Origin: Gammaproteobacteria bacterium
GTDB taxonomy: Bacteria; Pseudomonadota; Gammaproteobacteria; Nitrosococcales; Methylophagaceae
DNA: 64,000 bases
Direction: 5' to 3'
Assembly (NCBI GenBank): GCA_029882915.1
Contig: JAOUJZ010000004.1
Location: 20,254 to 84,253 of the forward strand
A program made the translations under genes and the position numbers. This document shows positions 56,112-64,000 of this stretch, piece by piece. The notes beneath the pieces were generated by a model. That model was not told the DNA's origin. It ran no database searches and worked only from the letters and a program-made list of their open reading frames with translations. The first letter of the stretch is position 1, and every line of letters starts with the position of its first letter.

Positions 56112-58310
56112 ATGACTAAACATAAGTTTACCGTAACAGCTGCTCGTGGCATGCTGCCTTTATTGGCGAAAGAACTCGCTGGAATGGGCATTAAAGAGCT
56201 CAAGCAAGAGCAAGGTAACATCCGATTTACAGGTGGTTTAGAAGAGGCTTACCGCGTTTGTTTGTGGTCACGAATTGCTATTCGGGTGCTGATGCCCATT
56301 GCCCATTTTTCCGCAACTACAACCGATGAGCTGTATCAAGGTATTCATGATTTACCATGGGAAGATCATGTTGATGCTGAAGGCAGTACTATCGCCGTTG
56401 ATTTTAATAGTTTTCGCTCTAAAATTCACCATAGCCAATACGGTGCTCAACGAGTAAAAGACGGGATTGTAGATCGGTTTCGTGAGCAGACAGGGGAGCG
56501 ACCTTCTGTTGATCTGCATCAGCCTGACTTAAGAATCAATGTCTATCTGAAACATAACCAAGCTATCGTGAGCATTGATCTGTCGGGCGAGAGTCTGCAT
56601 AAACGCGGCTATCGTGTGCAAACAACCCCAGCACCTTTAAAAGAACATCTTGCGGCCGCTATTTTGATGACGGCAGAATGGCCGAGACTGGCCAAACAAG
56701 GTTGGGGTCTGATTGATCCGATGTGTGGATCAGGAACCTTTCTAATTGAAGCGGCGATGATAGCTGCTGATATTGCACCTGGGATTTTGAGAGACTATTT
56801 CGGTTTTCTATACTGGAAACAACATGACAAAGAAGCATGGCAGCGTTTAAAAGCCGATGCAGAACGTCGTCGCCACAGTGGTTTGGCACGATTACCCGTT
56901 ATTTCAGGTGGCGATGCTGATGTTAAATCGGTACAGGCAGCCAAAGCCAATATTGCTGAAATTGGTCTTTCAGAATGGATTCAGGTTGAACAACGTGATT
57001 TATTAGATTGGCCATCACAAGCCAAAGTATTACCGACCAGCGGCATGATGGTCTGCAACCCACCCTATGGTGAACGGATGGGGAATCTGGAAGAGTTGCA
57101 CCACCTTTATGAAAGTCTGGGTAATATTATCAGTGAATCATTTCCAGCGTGGCGAACCACATTGATTACTGACAATGAAAGTCTGGGTAAATTTACAGGG
57201 TTAACCTTATTTGACAGTGTGCCATTTGATAACGGTCCGATAGCCTGCAAGGTATTGTGTTACCGGGCACCACGACCAGTATCAGACAGAACAGAGCGCG
57301 TGGACCAATCAGTACAACAGTCCGAAATTATGCCTCAACACCAAAATGCTCAGCCAGTGATACTTTCAGAACATGCAGAAATGTTTGCCAACCGATTGAA
57401 AAAGAACCTCAAGCATCTTGGTAAATGGGCCAGAAAAAATAACATTGAATGTTATCGACTATACGATGCAGATTTGCCTGATTACGCTGTGGCTATCGAT
57501 CTTTATGGCGATTATGTTCATGTGCAGGAATATGCACCACCAAAATCGATTGATCCAGAAAAAGCAGTGCAACGATTAAATGATGTGATGCAGGTGATTC
57601 CACAGGTTTTAGAGCTGCCAGTTTCACATATCGCCCTTAAACTACGCCAAAAACAACGTGGAACACAGCAATACGAAGCACAAGGATCACAGAAACAGCG
57701 AATCACTATTACTGAATCAGATCTGAAATTTTGGGTTAATTTAACGGATTATCTAGATACGGGCTTGTTTCTGGATCATAGACTAACTCGTCAGATGATT
57801 ACTGAACAATCAGCAGGTAAAGACTTCCTTAATTTATTTGCTTATACAGGTTCGGCCACGGTTTATGCTGCTGCAGGTCAGGCAAAATCGACCACGACAG
57901 TAGACATGTCCAATACCTATCTGCAGTGGGCGCAAGATAATATGGTCTTAAATGGCTTTACGGGCAAACAACACCAGTATATTCGGGCAAATTGTTTGGA
58001 ATGGTTGCAGGCAGCACATCAGGAACCCCAGCGCTATGGCTTGATCTTTCTTGATCCTCCTACATTCTCCAATTCAAGCAGGATGGAAGGAGTATTTGAT
58101 ATACAACGCGACCATGTTGCCTTGATTAATATGTCTGTCGATCTACTTTCAGATGAAGGTATATTGCTATTCTCAACCAATCGGCGAGACTTTAAGATAG
58201 ATATTGATACGCTATCAAATCTCACTATTAATGATATCAGCAATATTACCTTACCCAAAGACTTTGAGAGAAACCCAAAAATCCATTATTGTTGGGCAAT
58301 TAGCAAATAA
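56112..58310 (+). CDS. rlmL: Bifunctional 23S rRNA methyltransferase RlmK/RlmL
   Basis: THUMP region, DPMCGSGTFLIEAAMIAADIAPG, NPPYGERMG, FLNLFAYTGSATVYAA, LDPPTFSNSSRM. Confidence 0.95.
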   Translation: MTKHKFTVTAARGMLPLLAKELAGMGIKELKQEQGNIRFTGGLEEAYRVCLWSRIAIRVLMPIAHFSATTTDELYQGIHDLPWEDHVDAEGSTIAVDFNSFRSKIHHSQYGAQRVKDGIVDRFREQTGERPSVDLHQPDLRINVYLKHNQAIVSIDLSGESLHKRGYRVQTTPAPLKEHLAAAILMTAEWPRLAKQGWGLIDPMCGSGTFLIEAAMIAADIAPGILRDYFGFLYWKQHDKEAWQRLKADAERRRHSGLARLPVISGGDADVKSVQAAKANIAEIGLSEWIQVEQRDLLDWPSQAKVLPTSGMMVCNPPYGERMGNLEELHHLYESLGNIISESFPAWRTTLITDNESLGKFTGLTLFDSVPFDNGPIACKVLCYRAPRPVSDRTERVDQSVQQSEIMPQHQNAQPVILSEHAEMFANRLKKNLKHLGKWARKNNIECYRLYDADLPDYAVAIDLYGDYVHVQEYAPPKSIDPEKAVQRLNDVMQVIPQVLELPVSHIALKLRQKQRGTQQYEAQGSQKQRITITESDLKFWVNLTDYLDTGLFLDHRLTRQMITEQSAGKDFLNLFAYTGSATVYAAAGQAKSTTTVDMSNTYLQWAQDNMVLNGFTGKQHQYIRANCLEWLQAAHQEPQRYGLIFLDPPTFSNSSRMEGVFDIQRDHVALINMSVDLLSDEGILLFSTNRRDFKIDIDTLSNLTINDISNITLPKDFERNPKIHYCWAISK

Positions 58311-58319
58311 TAACTAATA

Positions 58320-60392
58320 TTATTTTGCCATCAATTCCAATAGGGTAGCCTGAGCTGAAATAGCTTCAGCGGCTTCAGTACATTCGACACGATGGTATCT
58401 GCCTTCTGGTGACAGCATCCAAGCTTGAGTATTGTCGGCGAGATATATTTCAAGATCATTGATAACTTGTTTCCGTAGTTTTTTGTTTTCTATAGGAAAA
58501 CAAGTTTCAACACGGCGTAATAAATTGCGTTTCATTAGATCGGCACTGCCAGCCCAGACTTCTTCATCTCCTGCATTCTCAAAATAAAATACCCGAGTAT
58601 GCTCCAAGAAGCGCCCGATAATACTTCGGACATGAATATTTTCAGATAAACCTATAACGCCAGGTTTTAAACAGCAAATCCCACGAACAATAAGATCGAT
58701 TTTTACTCCAGCCATTGATGCGCGATAAAAGGCTTGGATTATTTCAGGCTCTACCAATGCATTCACTTTAGCAATGATATGGGCGGATTTTCCGGCTTGA
58801 GCATGAGTGATCTCTCGCTCGATGCGGTTCAATAAACCTTCATGCAATGTAAATGGTGCATGTAGCAGTTTATGCATTTTTGGGATCTTACCGAGACTGG
58901 TTAATTGTACGAATAAATTGCTGACATCCTCGCCAATTTGTTTATCTGTTGTTAACAAACCATAGTCAGTATAGATACGGGAAGTGCTGCGGTGATAATT
59001 ACCTGTTCCAAGATGAACATAGTGACGTAACTTACTGTTTTCACGCCTTAATATTAATAGCATTTTTGCATGAGTTTTATAGCCAACAATACCATACACA
59101 ACATGGACAGCTGCTTGCTGTAATCTCGCTGCTAATGCAACATTGGCAGCTTCATCGAATCGAGCTCGAAGTTCGATTACAACGGTGACTTCTTTTCCTG
59201 CCTGAGCGGCTGATACAAGGGCATCGACAATAGGGGATTTTGCACCCGTGCGATAAAGAGTTTGCTTGATGGCTAAAATAGCGGGATCTGATGCTGCTTG
59301 TTTAAGCAGATCAACCACCGGAGAAAAGGATTGGTAAGGGTGGTGTAATAAAATATCCTGCTTGCGAATTGCAGAAAAAATATCTTCCTTATTAGACAAG
59401 GCGGCCGGTAGACCTTGAGTAAATGGCTTAAATTTAAGATCTGGGCGTTCCACTAGTGAATAAACAGCTTGAAGTCGGCTCAAATTAACTGGCCCATTGA
59501 CCAGATAGACATTATCTTCATGCATACCGCATTGATCACGAAGAAAATCAACCATATCTTCTGGGCAGTTATGGGCAATTTCCAAACGAACTTCATCACC
59601 ATAATTACGGTGGGTAAGCTCATCAGAAATAGCGACTAATAAGTCACTGGTTTCTTCTGTATCTATGGCTAAATCACTATTTCTGGTTACACGAAACTGA
59701 TAGCAGCCTTTAATTTTCATTCCATAAAACAAGTCATCAGCAAAGGCATGGATAATGGATGATAAAAACACGAATTCATGTTCACAGTTCAGTTTAAGCT
59801 CTGGAGGTAATTCAATCACACGTGGTAAAGCACGGGGTGCTTGTAAAATAGCTGAGCTACGATTACGGCCAAAGGCATCTTTGCCTACCAGCGATACAAT
59901 GAAATTCAAACTTTTATTCAATAAACGTGGAAAAGGGTGGGCAGAATCCAGCCCCATTGGACTGAGGATTGGCGCTATTTCTTCAACAAAATAAGCACGT
60001 AACCACTCCACTTGTTCGTCTGACCATTTATCACGTGGCAGAATTTCAATGGATTGGTCAGCCAAAGCAGGTATTAATACTTCATTTAACACCTTATATT
60101 GCTCATCAACCAGTTCATGCGCCCTGATGTTGATAATTTTAAGTGCTTCCTGAGCACTTATCTGGTCAGCTTCAAGGTAGGGATCGCCAATCTCAATCTG
60201 TTGAATTAAGCCAGCCACACGCACTTCAAAAAACTCATCAAGATTGGTGCTGGAAATACAGAGGTAATTTAACCGTTCAAGTAAAGGCACATCGGGATCT
60301 AGAGCTTGCTGTAAAACACGCCAGTTAAATTCCAGTAAGCTCTGTTCGCGATTTAGGTACAGCTCGGGGTTGTTGAGATCAATAGTGTCCAT
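58320..60392 (-). CDS. ppk1: Polyphosphate kinase 1
   Basis: YLNREQSLLEFNWRVLQQA, HHPYQSFSPVVDLLKQAA, LRHYVHLGTGNYHRSTSRIYTDYGLLT. Confidence 0.96.
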   Translation of the reverse strand: MDTIDLNNPELYLNREQSLLEFNWRVLQQALDPDVPLLERLNYLCISSTNLDEFFEVRVAGLIQQIEIGDPYLEADQISAQEALKIINIRAHELVDEQYKVLNEVLIPALADQSIEILPRDKWSDEQVEWLRAYFVEEIAPILSPMGLDSAHPFPRLLNKSLNFIVSLVGKDAFGRNRSSAILQAPRALPRVIELPPELKLNCEHEFVFLSSIIHAFADDLFYGMKIKGCYQFRVTRNSDLAIDTEETSDLLVAISDELTHRNYGDEVRLEIAHNCPEDMVDFLRDQCGMHEDNVYLVNGPVNLSRLQAVYSLVERPDLKFKPFTQGLPAALSNKEDIFSAIRKQDILLHHPYQSFSPVVDLLKQAASDPAILAIKQTLYRTGAKSPIVDALVSAAQAGKEVTVVIELRARFDEAANVALAARLQQAAVHVVYGIVGYKTHAKMLLILRRENSKLRHYVHLGTGNYHRSTSRIYTDYGLLTTDKQIGEDVSNLFVQLTSLGKIPKMHKLLHAPFTLHEGLLNRIEREITHAQAGKSAHIIAKVNALVEPEIIQAFYRASMAGVKIDLIVRGICCLKPGVIGLSENIHVRSIIGRFLEHTRVFYFENAGDEEVWAGSADLMKRNLLRRVETCFPIENKKLRKQVINDLEIYLADNTQAWMLSPEGRYHRVECTEAAEAISAQATLLELMAK

Positions 60393-60629
60393 TTGATGTG
60401 TCTACTTGTTTAATGACTGTATGTAAGTGTTTTTTGAATATAATGTTACTCGCATCAGATTAGCATATAAAGACTTAGTATTTCTTAAACCATAGTGAAA
60501 ATACATCTTGTATGTATAGGAAGACTTAGTGCCATAATTATATTAAGTTTTCTATATAACTAAACATTATTATTGGGCATAAGTCTTGCTATGTCTTTAT
60601 ATGTCAAAAAGGTTCAAACGGAAAAAAAG

Positions 60630-62963
60630 ATGAAACTGAAACAAAAAATCACAATCGCTGCAGTTGTATTATGTGTTGTGCCTATGCTGGCATTAGCCAT
60701 TGTGTCTAACTGGATTGCATCTAATCAATCGCATGCTGCATTAGAGTCGTCAGCTGAAGCAAGATTGATCTCTTTGCGAGATGTGAAAAAGACTCAGATA
60801 GAAGATTATTTTGCCACTATCAGAAATCAGCTACTAAATTTTGCCGCTGCTGATGCGGTCATATCGGCAACAAAGAACTTTGCTACCGCATATGAAAGAT
60901 ACGCTTCTGAAACAGGGCAGACGGATAGAACCAGTTCAGTTAATAAATTAACTGGCTATTACAATAATACGTTCATGCCGGAATACCTGAGCTTGAACCC
61001 AGGGGCATCGGCATTACCAACATCAAATTTGTTGGCTAAGATTGATCTCAATGGTTTGTCATTGCAAAATACGTTAATTGCTAAAAACCCTGCGCCATTG
61101 GGTGAAAAAGACAGTATGACTGATTTGGGAGATGGCTCTCAATACAGTTACTGGCACAATCAATACCATCCCTATTTAAGAGATGTACTGCAACGTTTCG
61201 GTTTCTACGATATTTTCCTGGTTGATTCTACAACGGGCAAAGTTGTTTATTCAGTATACAAAGAACTCGATTTCGCGACATCTTTGATGGATGGCCCTTA
61301 TGCAAATTCCGGTTTAGCTAAAGCATTTAAAGAAGCTAACAAGGCCACGAGATCTGGTGTGGTCGCCATTACAGACTTTGAATCATATACCCCGTCATAC
61401 GAAGGTGCTGCAGCATTTATGGCAACGCCTATTTTCGAAAACGGTGTTAAACGTGGTGTACTCATATTTCAGATGCCTGTTAGCCGCATCAATCATATCA
61501 TGACATTTGATGGTAAATGGTCCGAAGCAGGTCTAGGGAATTCTGGAGAAATCTATCTGGTCGGTGCAGACAAGCGTTCACGTAGTGAAAGCCGCTTTTT
61601 AATGGAAGATAAGTCGGGTTATATAGATGCACTGCGTGCTAGTCCAACAATTAGTAATGAGATTGTCGACACCATAACAGCCAAAGGCACAGCATTAGGA
61701 TTACAACCTGTTGATAGTCGTGGTAGTCAGGCTGCACTTGCAGGTAACTCTGGCTTTGATATTTTCTCTGATTATCGTGGAGTGGCAGTGTTGTCAGCAT
61801 ATGCACCATTGGCGATTGAAGGTTTAAATTGGGTCATATTAGCGGAGATTGATAAAGAAGAGGCCTTTGCTGCAGCCGATGATTTGTCTAATCATTTATG
61901 GTTATACGGTTTTATCATCCTTGCCATTATGGCGGCTCTTGCCGCTGTAATCGCTGCTCAATTAGCTGGCTTGTTATCAAAACCCATTGTGGCATTCAGT
62001 AATTTTATTAGCCAAGTTTCTGAACAACTTGATTTAACCAGGCGCCTTGATATAAATAGAACTGATGAAATTGGTGATGCAGGTAATGCCTTTAACAAGT
62101 TGCTAGATGTATTCCAAAAAGGAATGCATGAAGTTACTGATGCGAGTAGTAGAATTGCTGCAGCGTCAGAAGAAACCTCCGTGATTACTGAGCAAACCAG
62201 CGAAGCCATTCAAACTCAGCAAGCAGAAATCAGTCATGTTGCCACTGCAATGAATGAAATGAGTGCAACGGTGAATGACATTGCCAAAAATACAACACAG
62301 ACAGCAGTTGCATCAGATACAGCACGTGAAAATGTTCAAGCAGGTACTGAAGCGATGAACAAAACAATTGATTATGTTGGTGCTGTCTCTACTGTTATGC
62401 AACAAGCGAGTGAAACAATTGCTCAGTTAGAGCAACGCAGTGTTGATATTTCAGGCGTACTGGATGTCATTAGCGGTATTGCCGAGCAAACCAATCTATT
62501 GGCGTTAAATGCAGCGATTGAAGCAGCGAGAGCCGGGGAACAGGGTCGGGGATTTGCCGTGGTTGCGGATGAAGTGAGAAACCTTGCGAGTAGAACACAG
62601 GAGTCCACGGGTGAAATCACCAAGATGATTGAGGAACTGCAAAATGGCAGCAAACAGGCCGTAGCAGCTATGGAACAAAGTAAATCACAAGTTGATGCGG
62701 CTGTAGAACAGGCTGGAGAAACAGGTGGTACACTTGCCACCATTGCTGAGGTCATCATGCAGATCAATGATATGAGTAGCCAAATTGCAACAGCAGCAGA
62801 AGAGCAGGGCGCGGTTTCAGAAGAAATTAACCGTAATGTTGTCAGAATTAATGATATGACAGAACAGACTGCAGAGGGCGCAGGGCAAACATCTCAAGCC
62901 AGTCAGGATCTGTCTCGTTTGGCCTCTGATTTGGCTCTACTTGTTCAAAAATTTCAAGTGTAA
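60630..62963 (+). CDS. Methyl-accepting chemotaxis protein with periplasmic sensor domain
   Basis: TM-periplasmic-TM, HAMP, signalling hairpin [44 protein letters not shown]. Confidence 0.94.
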   Translation: MKLKQKITIAAVVLCVVPMLALAIVSNWIASNQSHAALESSAEARLISLRDVKKTQIEDYFATIRNQLLNFAAADAVISATKNFATAYERYASETGQTDRTSSVNKLTGYYNNTFMPEYLSLNPGASALPTSNLLAKIDLNGLSLQNTLIAKNPAPLGEKDSMTDLGDGSQYSYWHNQYHPYLRDVLQRFGFYDIFLVDSTTGKVVYSVYKELDFATSLMDGPYANSGLAKAFKEANKATRSGVVAITDFESYTPSYEGAAAFMATPIFENGVKRGVLIFQMPVSRINHIMTFDGKWSEAGLGNSGEIYLVGADKRSRSESRFLMEDKSGYIDALRASPTISNEIVDTITAKGTALGLQPVDSRGSQAALAGNSGFDIFSDYRGVAVLSAYAPLAIEGLNWVILAEIDKEEAFAAADDLSNHLWLYGFIILAIMAALAAVIAAQLAGLLSKPIVAFSNFISQVSEQLDLTRRLDINRTDEIGDAGNAFNKLLDVFQKGMHEVTDASSRIAAASEETSVITEQTSEAIQTQQAEISHVATAMNEMSATVNDIAKNTTQTAVASDTARENVQAGTEAMNKTIDYVGAVSTVMQQASETIAQLEQRSVDISGVLDVISGIAEQTNLLALNAAIEAARAGEQGRGFAVVADEVRNLASRTQESTGEITKMIEELQNGSKQAVAAMEQSKSQVDAAVEQAGETGGTLATIAEVIMQINDMSSQIATAAEEQGAVSEEINRNVVRINDMTEQTAEGAGQTSQASQDLSRLASDLALLVQKFQV

Positions 62964-62976
62964 TTTAAGATGCTGG

Positions 62977-63453
62977 TTACCAGCGGTATTTATCGTAGTT
63001 TTCAGGGTTAGCCCAATGACGACTGTTTAACCAGTCATGGTTGGGCTGATAATTTTCGATAGCATAGCTAAATATCTGATGATGATGGGTCATAGCAACA
63101 CGCTGCATACCCAGCGCTAGAAAGTCCGCTAATTCCCAGCTTTGTCGTACCGCTGCATCAATTTCGCAAATAACAATCATATGCTGGGTGTAACAATTAC
63201 GAATTAAGCCCAACCATTCCATCGCCTGTGATTTGGGTAGGGTGTCGACAATTTCACTGACTATAGCCAGGTCTATGCTGGTGATATTTGCGAATTGTTC
63301 CAGTCTAAACGGTGTTTTCAAAACCTGTGATCTGGTATCTTGCTGTTCTTTATAGCAAGCTAGGGCCGTTTCTCCCACTATCAATACTGAGCTGGGCTGG
63401 AACTCCTCAATCAAAGGTGAAAGTATTGTTGATAAATCTAAATGCGTTGTCAT
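62977..63453 (-). CDS. Conserved hypothetical protein
   Basis: 158 aa ORF, divergent from ycgN-like gene. Confidence 0.7.
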   Translation of the reverse strand: MTTHLDLSTILSPLIEEFQPSSVLIVGETALACYKEQQDTRSQVLKTPFRLEQFANITSIDLAIVSEIVDTLPKSQAMEWLGLIRNCYTQHMIVICEIDAAVRQSWELADFLALGMQRVAMTHHHQIFSYAIENYQPNHDWLNSRHWANPENYDKYRW

Positions 63454-63931
63454 GACTGATCAGGATAAAACATCTACAGAGTTCTGGAAACATACTCGAC
63501 TCAGTCATATGAGTCATGAGCAATGGGAAAGTCTTTGTGATGGCTGTGGACGATGTTGTTTACATAAGCTTGAAGACGAAGATGATGGTCGCATGTATTA
63601 CACACGAACTGCTTGTGCATTGTTAGATATCAGCACATGCCGCTGTATGGATTATCAGAATCGTCAGCAGTTAATGCCTGACTGTCTTCAACTCAGTGTC
63701 GACCAAGCTCACTATTTTGACTGGTTGCCTTCTACGTGTGCTTATCGATTATTGGCTGAGGGCGAGCCATTACCTGAATGGCATCCATTAATTAGCGGTG
63801 ATCCTGACAGTGTCATTAAAGCAGGCATTTCTGTACGTGATATTGCTAAATCTGAAACAGAAGAAACTGATATGTCTGATGAGATTATCGTCTTGTATGA
63901 CCCAATCAATAAAGAAGCTGATGAAGCCTGA
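63452..63931 (+). CDS. YcgN/UPF0260 family protein (cysteine-cluster)
   Basis: WESLCDGCGRCCLHKLEDED, CRCMDYQNRQQLMPDC, FDWLPSTCAYRLLAEGEPLPEWHPL. Confidence 0.93.
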   Translation: MTDQDKTSTEFWKHTRLSHMSHEQWESLCDGCGRCCLHKLEDEDDGRMYYTRTACALLDISTCRCMDYQNRQQLMPDCLQLSVDQAHYFDWLPSTCAYRLLAEGEPLPEWHPLISGDPDSVIKAGISVRDIAKSETEETDMSDEIIVLYDPINKEADEA

Positions 63932-64000
63932 ACAAAGTCGTGATTTCACCGAGCGTTTGGAAAAAGCGGCATTATCCTTATTAAAGATGGAAGTGTTTCG
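63921..64000 (+). CDS. Partial hypothetical CDS truncated by window end
   Basis: ATG overlapping ycgN-like end; MKPEQSRDFTERLEKAALSLLKMEVF open to the edge. Confidence 0.5.
   Translation, partial: MKPEQSRDFTERLEKAALSLLKMEVF

Overview
This 64 kb window looks like ordinary, gene-dense chromosome from a gammaproteobacterium. The gene content suggests a Methylophaga-like methylotroph, but that is inference only. Most genes are housekeeping: tsaB, cmoA/cmoB, moaA/fdhD, acs, dksA, icd, cysZ, queF, zipA/ligA, hrpA, rlmKL, ppk1 and others. There is one tRNA-Ser(TGA). I saw no convincing insertion sequence, prophage, rRNA or CRISPR array. The window is rich in signal transduction: two OmpR-type two-component systems, two hybrid kinases, an HD-GYP regulator, a GGDEF-EAL protein and a chemoreceptor. 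Most notable observations: (1) a compact Rpf/DSF quorum-sensing locus, rpfG-rpfC convergent with rpfF, with the two converging stop codons sharing a TTAA palindrome; (2) a DUF211 / VIT1-CCC1-like / Ca2+-type P-type ATPase cassette with an archaeal-looking DUF211 protein; (3) an SHP/diheme-cytochrome/cytochrome b561 cluster with its own two-component system and PepSY protein, and a second, similarly built two-component/small secreted protein/cytochrome c module 40 kb away; (4) an apparent frameshift in moaA beside an intact fdhD; (5) a carbonic anhydrase-SulP-Usp group; (6) a divergent gene pair whose start codons overlap in CATG. All family calls come from recognising sequence motifs; no database search was run.
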